From an uncultured Clostridia bacterium (GTDB lineage Bacteria; Bacillota; Clostridia; Lachnospirales; Lachnospiraceae): a stretch of 17,375 nucleotides of DNA. Under the pieces are notes generated by a model, which saw nothing but the letters and a program-made list of their open reading frames with translations, had not been told where the DNA came from and made no database searches. Below, piece after piece: positions 7,021 to 17,375 of this stretch (position 1 is the stretch's first letter; every line of letters begins with the position of its first letter). The translations under genes were made by a program, and so were the position numbers. The stretch covers positions 1 through 17,375 of the forward strand of contig CAMZAI010000033.1 in the NCBI GenBank assembly GCA_947304065.1, in the 5' to 3' direction.

Positions 7021-7785
7021 TCATTCAATTCCTTTAACTATCACGAACTCATAGTCCTCATCCGCGGCCTTCTCGATCTCCTGCATGCCGTATTCCACAT
7101 CAAAGGTCTCGATCCTCATGCGTACGGCGGCATCGACCTCGCGGATCTTGCCGTTGTCCTCGAGATTGCCTGCCTTGCGTCCGGCAAGTCTCGCAGGTGC
7201 CAGGATGATGCGTGTCTCGGGCTTCTCACCGCGGGCGACAGCCTCCTCGTAGCGGCGTTTCTCCGAGAGCAGCACCTCCGCGAGCAGTTCGGGCTTTGAG
7301 AATGTCGAATCGAGGATCAGATTGTAGTTTGAGAGTTTAAAATAATCGATCCCGTAGATGTCCTTGTAGCGCCTGTCCTCATTATGGGCCCGCGCGATCA
7401 GCTGCTCCTTCGCGTCCTCCTGTGACTTATAGGCCTCGGTATCTCCGCGGTCGTCATTGAACACGCGGCGCGCGGCCTCATCGATATCGACGGAGAGGAA
7501 TACCTTGAACGTATCTACCGCAAAATGCCATGCCAGCCTCGAGTCAAAGAAAAGGTCCTCCTTGCGCTCAATCGATACCTGACGCACCCTGTCGTCGATC
7601 AGATGGTCGAAGGAATTGTCCTTTTCCATCAGCTGGTTCATCTCCAGCACGGACAGTCCGCGCTCCGCCGCAAATTCGCGGATCACCTTTCCGGTCGAAT
7701 AGATCTCGTATCCGTACTTATTCGCGAATATCTTACTGATCGTAGACTTTCCGCTTCCCAGATTTCCCGTAAGTGTAATATGCAT
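7021..7785 (-). CDS. Cytidylate-kinase-like (archaeal-type CMP kinase) P-loop protein with C-terminal extension
   Basis: The 254-residue protein begins with a Walker A loop, GNLGSGKST at 7-15. It then follows the layout of archaeal-type cytidylate kinases: YSTGKVIREFAAERGLS at 29-45, DSRLAWHF at 81-88, the lid region around RRVFNDDRG (106-114), and RRYKDIYGIDYFKLSNYNLILDS at 138-160. Such enzymes transfer phosphate from ATP to CMP/dCMP, although many bacterial members of this group are untested. The catalytic core ends near 172. Residues 175-254 form a charged extension (IILAPARL..., RIETFDVEYGMQEI...) that I cannot assign. AGGAGG at 7791-7796 lies five bases before the ATG. The M3 peptidase gene is 65 bases upstream on the same strand, so the two are probably co-transcribed. 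The fold is certain; the substrate is inferred. Confidence 0.8.
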   Translation of the reverse strand: MHITLTGNLGSGKSTISKIFANKYGYEIYSTGKVIREFAAERGLSVLEMNQLMEKDNSFDHLIDDRVRQVSIERKEDLFFDSRLAWHFAVDTFKVFLSVDIDEAARRVFNDDRGDTEAYKSQEDAKEQLIARAHNEDRRYKDIYGIDYFKLSNYNLILDSTFSKPELLAEVLLSEKRRYEEAVARGEKPETRIILAPARLAGRKAGNLEDNGKIREVDAAVRMRIETFDVEYGMQEIEKAADEDYEFVIVKGIE

Positions 7786-7798
7786 CTTTTCCTCCTAT

Positions 7799-7820
7799 TC
7801 GGCTGCCGGCTGACAGCCGA
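7799..7820 (-). other. Intercistronic hairpin just before the kinase ribosome site
   Basis: TCGGCTG (7799-7805) and CAGCCGA (7814-7820) form a seven-base stem with an eight-base loop. Within it a shorter alternative stem (CGGCTG/CAGCCG on the minus strand) is possible. It ends two bases from the AGGAGG of the kinase gene. No T-run follows it in the direction of transcription, so it is more likely a stability or translation element than a terminator. Confidence 0.4.
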
Positions 7821-7850
7821 TTCTAACAGTTTTTTATATCTGTCTGCAGA

Positions 7851-9539
7851 TCAATACAGCTTCATGATCTCGTCGATCACATGACCGGTTGCCTTCTCAA
7901 CCGTGCCCTCTTTGAAAGGATTCAGCAGATTGCCGATATTCAGCAGATCGAAGTAGCCCTTTGTTCCGCCCGCTCTGCAGAGGTTCAGATAATCGGCCCA
8001 TGCCTTAGTCCTGTCCTCCTTCATGCGTCCGTAGTACTGGAACGCGCAGATCTGTGCCAGCGCATATTCGATGTAGTAGAACGGATAGAGGAAAATGTGC
8101 TGTTTCTGCATCCAGAAACCGCCCTCCTCGAGGAACTTATTCCCATCATAGTCACGCCAGGGCATGTATTTCTTCTCGATCTCGCGCCATACGCCCCTGC
8201 GCTCCATGGCGTCCATTCCGGGCTTTGCGTAAACCCTGTGCTGGAACTCGTCCACGCTTACCAGATAAGGTATAACCTCGATCGCGCCGATCAGATGTGA
8301 CGTCCTGTATTTATCGGCATTAGGTCCGAAGAACGACTCCATCCAAGGATAAGCGAAATGCTCCATTGACATGGAATGCACTTCATTGATCTCCGCGGTC
8401 GATCCGCACAGATCGCTGATCGGGATGCTGCGCATCGCCAGATAACCCTGGAACGCATGACCTGCCTCATGTGTAAGTACGTCTACGTCTGCTGAGGTTC
8501 CGTTGAAATTGGAGAAAATGAACGGCGCCTTGTAAGTCTCAAACGCGGTCATATAGCCGCCCATATGCTTGCCGGGACGAGTCTCGAGATCAAAGAGACG
8601 GTACTCCTTCATAAAATCAAAGAACTCGCCGGTCTCGGGGCTCATGGCTCTGTACATGTTCTGAGCCTTATCCACAAGCTCCTGGGTGGTACCGATGGGA
8701 TTCGCATTGCCCTCCGGGAATTTCAGCGCCTCGTCATAGTATCTGAGCTTATCAAGACCCAGTCTTACGCGCTGCTTCTCGCGGATCTTCGCCACTGCGG
8801 GAGTCACGATATCACGGATCTGGTCGCGGAATCTGGCGGCGTCCTCCTGCGTGTAATCAAAGCGCCTGCGCGCGATATAAGCCATCTCGGTATATGTGGG
8901 GAAGCCCATCTTCTTTGCCGACTCGTCTCTAAGTGCCACAAGCTTCGAATACTGCTCATCAAGCTTCGGGCTGATCTGCTCATACAGGGCAGCCCATGCC
9001 TCGAACGCTGCCTTTCTCTCTGCGCGATCCGTGCTCTCCATAAACTTCAGCAGTCCGTAGAAATTGCGCTTCTCACCCTTGAATTCGATATTCGCCTGAG
9101 CCGCAGTCTTCGAATATTCCTGGGTCAGCTTGCCCTGCTCCACGATCTCGGGAACGATCCTCTCGTCCGAAGTCAGAAGCTCCGCATCCAGCAGCTTAAA
9201 GAGCTGCTTGCCGTATTCTTTTTCAAAATCCGCTCTGAACGCCGATTTTGTCAGCGCCTTATTCCATGCGGTCTGCAGCGGGATCAGCTTCGCAGTCTCC
9301 TCCTGCAGCCATTCAACCTCTTTGTCGTAGAACTCGTCCGTGGTATCCATCGTATTGCGTACCGATGCGATGGAATACAGGGTAAACAGCTCCGAACCCT
9401 TCTCCTGAACCTCAAAAAAAGCCTCGCGTACCTCCGCGTAGCTCTTAGCGTTTAAAACCTTTTCCGTAGCCGCAGAAAAAGCCTGCTTCATACTCTCGAT
9501 GTCCGGCCTTGTATAAGGCATATCACTGAATTTAACCAT
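7851..9539 (-). CDS. M3 family oligoendopeptidase (zinc metallopeptidase)
   Basis: This 562-residue zinc endopeptidase should cleave short cytoplasmic peptides. The active site HEAGH lies at 357-361 and the third zinc ligand is probably E386 in AEINEVHSMSMEH, 29 residues after the first His, the same spacing as in thimet oligopeptidase. The N-terminus MVKFSDMPYTRPDIE matches the M3 subgroup that is related to PepF but distinct from it. There is no signal peptide. The frame stays open upstream to an ATG at 9722, but that would run through the promoter region. The ATG at 9539 has GGGAGG at 9545-9550 and matches the family N-terminus, so it is used. It is probably transcribed together with the kinase gene downstream. 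Confidence 0.93.
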   Translation of the reverse strand: MVKFSDMPYTRPDIESMKQAFSAATEKVLNAKSYAEVREAFFEVQEKGSELFTLYSIASVRNTMDTTDEFYDKEVEWLQEETAKLIPLQTAWNKALTKSAFRADFEKEYGKQLFKLLDAELLTSDERIVPEIVEQGKLTQEYSKTAAQANIEFKGEKRNFYGLLKFMESTDRAERKAAFEAWAALYEQISPKLDEQYSKLVALRDESAKKMGFPTYTEMAYIARRRFDYTQEDAARFRDQIRDIVTPAVAKIREKQRVRLGLDKLRYYDEALKFPEGNANPIGTTQELVDKAQNMYRAMSPETGEFFDFMKEYRLFDLETRPGKHMGGYMTAFETYKAPFIFSNFNGTSADVDVLTHEAGHAFQGYLAMRSIPISDLCGSTAEINEVHSMSMEHFAYPWMESFFGPNADKYRTSHLIGAIEVIPYLVSVDEFQHRVYAKPGMDAMERRGVWREIEKKYMPWRDYDGNKFLEEGGFWMQKQHIFLYPFYYIEYALAQICAFQYYGRMKEDRTKAWADYLNLCRAGGTKGYFDLLNIGNLLNPFKEGTVEKATGHVIDEIMKLY

Positions 9540-9572
9540 AGAGTCCTCCCTTGTTAATGATTCTTTGCCAAC

Positions 9573-9601
9573 ATGATACCACGAATATACCGCGGCTTCA
9601 A
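9573..9601 (-). promoter_or_regulatory. Promoter of the M3 peptidase gene
   Basis: Minus-strand TTGAAG (9601-9596) and TATCAT (9578-9573) with a 17-base spacer. The predicted start is near 9566, a leader of about 27 bases. It supports the start at 9539 over the longer frame. Confidence 0.6.
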
Positions 9602-9660
9602 CGAAACATTTCCAAAAATAATCACTATCCGCATTCGGAAATGACTCATTCAAAAATCGA

Positions 9661-9689
9661 TTTACAAGCAGGTCCGGGATTGTTAAAAT
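9661..9689 (+). promoter_or_regulatory. Promoter of the phosphofructokinase gene
   Basis: TTTACA (9661-9666) and TAAAAT (9684-9689) are separated by 17 bases. The predicted start is near 9696, downstream of the ATG at 9690. That upstream ATG would therefore not be in the transcript, which supports the start at 9753. Confidence 0.6.
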
Positions 9690-9752
9690 ATGTTTTGTAT
9701 TATTTCTGCCGAAGCAGTTCACGGCGGATCAGAAACAGGGGAATCGCACAGA

Positions 9753-10661
9753 ATGGTATATACACTCACTTTCAGTCCATCAATAGATTACGTAATGGAG
9801 ATAAAGCAGCTCACTCCGGGTGAGATGAACAGGGCGCAGGCCACGCACATCTATCCCGGCGGCAAGGGCATAAATGTCTCCGCAGTACTTCATTCTATGG
9901 GTGTAGAAAATATCATCCTGGGCTTTATCGCCGGCTTCACCGGCAACGAGATAGAAAATATCCTGAACAGGCACGGCCACAAAACGGATTTCATCCGCTT
10001 AAAGAACGGCCTTTCGCGTATCAATGTCAAGGTGCTGGCTTCGGAATCCACCGAACTGAACGCACCCGCTCCCGCCATTCGCAAGGATGACTTAAAGCAG
10101 CTCAACGACCGTCTGCAGGCTCTGAAAGAAGGGGATACTCTGGTCATTTCCGGCTCCGTGCCCTCAGGTCTTCCCGACTATACCTACCGTGTGATCCTGG
10201 ACAGCATGAAAGACCGGAATATCACTACAGTTGTAGACACCACAGGCCCGCTCCTGCTTTCCGCACTGGAGAGCCATCCTTTCCTGATAAAGCCGAACCG
10301 TGAGGAGCTCGGAGAACTCTTCAGCACGAAGAATATAAGCATGAATGACGCCGAAAAATATGCGCACACCCTTCAGGATAAGGGCGCGCGCAATGTTCTG
10401 ATCTCTCTTGACAGAGAAGGCGCTATGCTGTTGTGCGAGGACGGTACGCTTCTTACACGCGAGGCTCCCAGCGGAAATGTCGTAAATCCCGTAGGCGCCG
10501 GCGACGCCATGCTCGCAGGCTTTATCTACGGCTGGCTGGAGACCGGCACATACGAAGACGCCTTAAAGACCGCAGTCTGCGCAGGCAGCGCATCGGCGTT
10601 TTCGTCGGGTCTGCCCTCAAAGGACGATATCATGTCGCTCAGACGACTTATGAAGGACTGA
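9753..10661 (+). CDS. pfkB: 1-phosphofructokinase / tagatose-6-phosphate kinase family (PfkB) enzyme
   Basis: The 302-residue cytoplasmic sugar-phosphate kinase phosphorylates fructose-1-phosphate or tagatose-6-phosphate with ATP. It carries both PfkB signatures: GGKGINVS at 36-43 and VGAGDAM with the catalytic base D251. STELNAPAP, ISGSVPSG and LIKPNREELGELF follow the FruK/LacC pattern. The start at 9753 gives the usual N-terminus (MVYTLTFSPSIDYV). The alternative ATG at 9690 adds residues unlike the family and precedes the predicted transcription start. The ribosome site is modest (AGGGG around 9737-9741). It is a single-gene unit with no fructose PTS or FruR neighbour in the window, so specificity is open. 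A role in galactose/tagatose breakdown is possible given the galactan module 6 kb away, but that is speculation. Confidence 0.88.
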   Translation: MVYTLTFSPSIDYVMEIKQLTPGEMNRAQATHIYPGGKGINVSAVLHSMGVENIILGFIAGFTGNEIENILNRHGHKTDFIRLKNGLSRINVKVLASESTELNAPAPAIRKDDLKQLNDRLQALKEGDTLVISGSVPSGLPDYTYRVILDSMKDRNITTVVDTTGPLLLSALESHPFLIKPNREELGELFSTKNISMNDAEKYAHTLQDKGARNVLISLDREGAMLLCEDGTLLTREAPSGNVVNPVGAGDAMLAGFIYGWLETGTYEDALKTAVCAGSASAFSSGLPSKDDIMSLRRLMKD

Positions 10662-10676
10662 TCATCAGTCCTTTTT
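10653..10676 (+). terminator. Intrinsic terminator overlapping the phosphofructokinase stop codon
   Basis: AAGGACTG (10653-10660), loop ATCAT, CAGTCCTT (10666-10673) and a T-run to 10676. The TGA stop lies at the top of the left arm and loop. On the opposite strand the hairpin directly follows the ABC ATPase stop codon, but without a good T-run, so it works best for the plus-strand gene. Confidence 0.75.
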
Positions 10677-11262
10677 ATATCTTTATTATTCTTTCGCAAA
10701 GCTGCTTTGCTTCGTCCTCGTCATGGGTCACGAGGATCAGCCGTGAAGTGCCGATCTTATCCTCCACATAGCCCATGACTTCTTTTTTGAGTTCTTCATC
10801 CAGTCCCTTGAAGGGTTCGTCGAGTATGACCGTATCCGCCTCTGCCATCATGGCGCGAATTATAGCGACACGGCGCTTCATGCCGCCGCTAAACTGCGAT
10901 ACCGGCTTGGTGAGCTCCTCTGCGCTGTCGGTTCCGATCCCGACGCTTTTCAGTTCTTCGACGATCGCTTCCGGCGGAACATCTTTTTCCAGCACCAGCC
11001 TGATATTCTCGGGTGCACTGCTGTGCTCGATCAGTCTGTTCTCCTGAAATACGCAGGCAAACCGGCCGTCTTCGGTGCCGGTGATCTCACCACCGTCAGG
11101 CTTTTCCAGGCCCATGATCATTCTAAGGAGCGTAGTCTTTCCCGATCCCGAAGGTCCCATTACGGCCACGGCCTCACCGTCCTTAAAAGTCTCGGTAAAA
11201 CCATCGAATACGATCGTTTCGCCGTATCTCTTATATATATTCTCTAACCGAATGTCACCCAT
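10675..11262 (-). CDS. ABC transporter ATP-binding protein (nitrate/sulfonate/taurine class)
   Basis: This energises import through the adjacent permease. Numbered from the chosen ATG, the motifs are: Walker A GPSGSGKT at 36-43, Q-loop Q73, signature FSGGMKRR at 124-131, Walker B VILDE at 145-149 and switch His180. The SsuB/TauB-like class is inferred from the permease partner. Two starts are plausible. The ATG at 11325 overlaps the permease stop as ATGA but adds 21 Arg/Gln-rich residues unlike the family. The ATG at 11262 follows GGAG by six bases and gives MGDIRLENIYKRYG, the usual beginning. With 195 residues it is about 50 shorter than typical SsuB/TauB, ending soon after the switch His. 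No frameshift is evident. Confidence 0.88.
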   Translation of the reverse strand: MGDIRLENIYKRYGETIVFDGFTETFKDGEAVAVMGPSGSGKTTLLRMIMGLEKPDGGEITGTEDGRFACVFQENRLIEHSSAPENIRLVLEKDVPPEAIVEELKSVGIGTDSAEELTKPVSQFSGGMKRRVAIIRAMMAEADTVILDEPFKGLDEELKKEVMGYVEDKIGTSRLILVTHDEDEAKQLCERIIKI

Positions 11263-11321
11263 CATGATCTCCGTTCTGCGTCTCTGACCGATCTGTTCCC
11301 CGGCGGTCCGCGCCTGCCGTG

Positions 11322-12074
11322 TCATCCCACCGCTGCCCTCAGCAGCCTCATGACGATCTTCTCAAACGCCACGCTCACCAGCACTATGACCGCCGTCCAT
11401 GCGAACAGTTCATCCGTCAGCAGATAAAGCTTCGCATCATAGAGCCTCGTGCCGATCGCGTTCGGCGAAAGACCGATGACCTCTGCCGCGACTCCCGACT
11501 TCCATGAGAAGCCCAGTGCGATATTTACGGCGGAGACAAAATGCGGCTTCACCGCGGGAATGTAAATGTATTTCAGCTTTTTCGCATTGTTCAGCCTGAA
11601 AACCTGCGCCATCTCCAGCAACTTCGGATCGGTGCCTTCAATACCCGCGAGCACATTCGTGTAGATCACGGGGAGCACCATCAGAAATGAGATAACTGCG
11701 GGCAGCTGCCTCGAGTTGATCCAGAGCAGGACCAGTATGATAAATGACGCCACGGGGACCGCCTTGATCAGCTTCATCAGCGGAGAAAACAGATATTTTA
11801 TCGGCACAAACCTGTAAGATGCTGCTGCCAGAAACGTGCCCAGTATGACCGCGCACAGGAATCCGAATACTATATGCAGAAACGAGTTTCCGACCGTTTT
11901 CCAAAAGGTAAGTGTCGGGATCAGCCGGAACAGTGCTTTAAGCGCGTCAAGTGGACCGGGCAGAATGACCCTGCTGCCGGTCGCCACGCTCAATACCTGC
12001 CATACAAGCAGCCAGAATATGACCGCTGCGGCGGTATATATTGCCTTTTTTGTCTTGCTATCCATGTGATTCAT
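11322..12074 (-). CDS. ABC transporter permease (SsuC/TauC-like, nitrate/sulfonate/taurine class)
   Basis: The 250-residue inner-membrane protein has about six hydrophobic spans, beginning with AAAVIFWLLVWQVLSV near residue 15. The cytoplasmic EAA-type coupling loop (EMAQVFRLNN through IYIPAVKPHF) lies around 153-179. The segment FSWKSGVAAEVIGLSPNAIGTRL near 189-211 is characteristic of this permease class. It forms a transporter with the ATPase encoded immediately downstream. No periplasmic-type binding protein gene is next to the pair, so the substrate cannot be inferred. The ribosome site is weak (AGGT about 10 bases upstream). A second ATG three codons later (12065) is also possible. Confidence 0.9.
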   Translation of the reverse strand: MNHMDSKTKKAIYTAAAVIFWLLVWQVLSVATGSRVILPGPLDALKALFRLIPTLTFWKTVGNSFLHIVFGFLCAVILGTFLAAASYRFVPIKYLFSPLMKLIKAVPVASFIILVLLWINSRQLPAVISFLMVLPVIYTNVLAGIEGTDPKLLEMAQVFRLNNAKKLKYIYIPAVKPHFVSAVNIALGFSWKSGVAAEVIGLSPNAIGTRLYDAKLYLLTDELFAWTAVIVLVSVAFEKIVMRLLRAAVG

Positions 12075-12095
12075 AAAAATCGTACCTGTCCCGAT

Positions 12096-12111
12096 TCCCG
12101 GTCATCCGGGA
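12096..12111. other. Small GC-rich palindrome in the foldase-permease gap
   Basis: TCCCGG, loop TCAT, CCGGGA: a perfect six-base stem in the 85-base gap between the foldase stop and the permease start. No T-run follows directly, so termination is unlikely to be strong. It may be an attenuator or of no function. I saw no convincing promoter in this gap, so the transporter genes may be read through from pth-mfd. Confidence 0.3.
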
Positions 12112-12159
12112 TATAAGTTTATTACATCACAACCCGGTCGTGCATACTAGACGGCTGCA

Positions 12160-13209
12160 TCACTGCTCCCGCTCTATCGCGTCCCAGACCTTGTAATTTA
12201 TCTTGATGACCGTCTCGGCCTCCCACGCGGAATATTTCTCTTCGAACAGAGCCTTTTGCCTGCTCTCGATGATCCTGATCCTCGCCGCGTTCGTGGTCTC
12301 CTCGTCGGTATGTACCACGCAGTCCAGGATAAAATACGCGTCCTCGGTCTCGTACAGGCCACTGATCTCGCCCTCCCGGAGCGAATATGCCTTATCCGGA
12401 ATGTCATCCGGCAGCTTCTCCTTCAGCTCCGCGTAATCCGCAACCAGCTCGACCACGCTGTAGCGGTCGTCGTTGATCTCTGCCAGCCGTGTGATATCGG
12501 TGTTCGCGATCGCAGCGGCCAGGTATTCTTCGGCGCCGGCTTTGATCCCTGCGAGCTCTTCATCCGTATAGAAAATTGCTTCTTCGTCATCATTCTCATA
12601 GTACTTGAGCACCGAGATGTACTCAAGCACCATGTGCCTTACTTCTTCGTCGGGGATATTTGTATCGATGTTCAGCGTCAGGTTCTCGTAGACCTTCATT
12701 GCGAGCACATTGTCGGTGTAGATCGCTTTTACGATGTCCTGCGTGATCCCGTACTTGTTCTTCATCTCAGAACTGAGGCTGCTCATGAATTCATCGGTCT
12801 GGAGATTGATGTTGAGCTGATCGTCCTCGTTGATCGTGATCCCGAGCTCCTGCGCCCTCGCGCGGACGATCTTGATATAGATTATCTGCTCCATGATGTC
12901 GTTCTTTACAGCATCCCACATCGTTTTTCCTTCGGTGTCCACCTTAAAATCCCAGATGTCCTTTCCGTACATAGCCTCGATGTCGGCGATCTGCCTGAGC
13001 GCGTAAAGATACCACTCCGTAAGGCTTACCCGCACGTCCGACACCGTAAATACGGTATCGTCCAGAAAGCTCGTGGTAAGCTCCGAAATGTCTCCCTGTC
13101 CTTTATCATCCTTTTCGCGGCTGCAGCCTCCCGCAAACAGCGCGGTCATCATGACCGCCGCGCACAGCATTGCCGCCGCGAGTCTGCGCCAATCAAAAAA
13201 CTGTCTCAT
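12160..13209 (-). CDS. PrsA/SurA-like foldase lipoprotein with degenerate parvulin domain
   Basis: The 349-residue protein begins with a signal peptide whose hydrophobic core ends in LFAGGC, so Cys29 is the likely lipidated residue (the -3 residue is Ala or Gly rather than the usual Leu). Residues about 50-190 are helical, as in the SurA_N/PrsA chaperone region. Residues about 190-300 resemble a parvulin-type prolyl isomerase: the end motif AYSLREGEISGLYETEDAYFILDCV (274-298) matches the family, but the usual opening RHILV-type motif is replaced by VLEYISVLKYYE. It may therefore be a chaperone with weak or no isomerase activity. It probably helps secreted proteins fold outside the membrane. 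It starts 20 bases after mfd, in what I recall as the common clostridial order pth-mfd-foldase. The family is inferred from sequence patterns. Confidence 0.78.
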   Translation of the reverse strand: MRQFFDWRRLAAAMLCAAVMMTALFAGGCSREKDDKGQGDISELTTSFLDDTVFTVSDVRVSLTEWYLYALRQIADIEAMYGKDIWDFKVDTEGKTMWDAVKNDIMEQIIYIKIVRARAQELGITINEDDQLNINLQTDEFMSSLSSEMKNKYGITQDIVKAIYTDNVLAMKVYENLTLNIDTNIPDEEVRHMVLEYISVLKYYENDDEEAIFYTDEELAGIKAGAEEYLAAAIANTDITRLAEINDDRYSVVELVADYAELKEKLPDDIPDKAYSLREGEISGLYETEDAYFILDCVVHTDEETTNAARIRIIESRQKALFEEKYSAWEAETVIKINYKVWDAIEREQ

Positions 13210-13229
13210 ATCAAACTCGTCCCAAATAT

Positions 13230-16795
<3,566 letters not shown>

Positions 16796-16799
<4 letters not shown>

Positions 16800-17371
16800 T
16801 CGCTTTCCTTTTTCTTGTTGTAGAGGTTCATAGCCCGGTCCATGCCGTCGGTTACAATTGTCTCACAGGCCTTCGCCGCTTCAGCGATAGCTTCCCTGAT
16901 GAGAGGCTCCTCGTCCTTCGGGACTCTTCCGAGCACGTAATCGGCCAGATCCCAGCCTTCGGGCTTTGCCCCGACGCCGATCTTTATGCGGTCAAAAACA
17001 TCCGTCCCGAGATGCGCGATAACCGATTTAATGCCGTTGTGACCGCCCGCGCTGCCCTTTTTCCTGAGGCGCAGCTGTCCGGGCTCAAGGCTCACGTCGT
17101 CATAGATCACGATAATGTCCTCGTTGGTGGCCTTGAAAAAGTCGAGAACCGCCCTTACGCACTCGCCGCTCAGGTTCATGTATGTTTGCGGCTGTACCAG
17201 GATAACCTTCTCGCCGCCTATATATCCGAAACCGCAGAGTCCCTTAAAACGCCTGGTATCCAGTCTGATGCCAAGCGTGTCCGAGAGCCTCGTTACGGTG
17301 TCAAATCCCATGTTGTGCCGGGTTCCGGCGTAATCCCTGCCGTAATTCCCCAGTCCGAAAATAATCTTCAC
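16796..17371 (-). CDS. pth: Peptidyl-tRNA hydrolase
   Basis: Pth recycles tRNA by cleaving peptidyl-tRNA released from ribosomes. The 191-residue length is standard. Visible motifs are GLGNYG at 6-11, the catalytic His19 in TRHNMGF, TYMNLSG around 63-69, YDDVSL at 90-95 and GGHNGIKS. One oddity is that the family's highly conserved GNPG loop reads GNYG. The start is GTG at 17371. The ribosome site lies outside the window, because only four bases remain upstream. It is the first visible gene of a run with mfd and the foldase. Confidence 0.96.
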
Positions 17372-17375
17372 TTCT

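Noticed and set aside
8565..9455. 296-codon plus-strand open frame
   Set aside because: It is antisense to the M3 peptidase gene; the Leu/Arg-rich product is typical of a shadow frame.
9540..9722. Upstream extension of the M3 peptidase to an ATG at 9722
   Set aside because: The extra 61 residues are unlike the family and overlap the gene's own promoter; the ATG at 9539 has GGGAGG at the right distance.
10350..10700. Possible coupling of the phosphofructokinase and ABC genes
   Set aside because: They are convergent and separated by a terminator hairpin, so shared transcription is not expected.

Overview
The window reads as chromosomal DNA from an anaerobic, low-to-mid GC Firmicute, most likely a clostridial gut or rumen bacterium of the Lachnospiraceae type. 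The basis is strong AGGAGG ribosome binding sites, TTGACA/TATAAT-like promoters with 17-base spacers, lipoprotein signal peptides, a pth-mfd-foldase gene order that I recall from Clostridia, and a secreted pectic-galactan enzyme. This placement is inferred from gene content and no rRNA is present. Twelve protein genes fill most of the window. No tRNA, rRNA, CRISPR array or transposase gene was seen.

Left part (1-3430, all minus strand): a galactan-use module. It has a GH53 endo-beta-1,4-galactanase lipoprotein with a C-terminal carbohydrate-binding region, and downstream of it the start of a sugar-binding ABC lipoprotein that runs off the left edge. Each gene has its own well-formed promoter. 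Each promoter carries a LacI/CcpA-type palindrome at the transcription start (a cre-like site for the binding protein, a different operator for the galactanase). The inferred scheme is that galactan is cut at the cell surface and the oligosaccharides are captured for import.

Middle (3275-7020): a 146-base nested palindrome, possibly a small non-autonomous mobile or REP-like element, lies just after a DUF1846 (UPF0371) gene. Divergent from that gene is a Na+/phosphate cotransporter with a PhoU-like C-terminal domain. A terminator-like hairpin that shares the palindrome's core sequence closes the cotransporter gene.

7021-10661: an archaeal-type cytidylate-kinase-like protein with an unexplained C-terminal extension and an M3 oligoendopeptidase (both minus). 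Divergent from the peptidase is a PfkB-family phosphofructokinase (plus), ending in a hairpin that overlaps its stop codon.

10675-17371 (all minus): probably one long transcription unit or two adjacent ones. It reads pth, mfd, a PrsA/SurA-like foldase lipoprotein, then an ABC permease and ATPase of the nitrate/sulfonate/taurine class without a binding protein. pth and mfd overlap by four bases (ATGA).

Most of the window is ordinary housekeeping. The parts most worth a second look are the palindromic repeat family, the paired operators of the galactan module, the DUF1846 protein, the kinase C-terminus and the orphan two-gene transporter. I did not find a convincing new multi-gene system.
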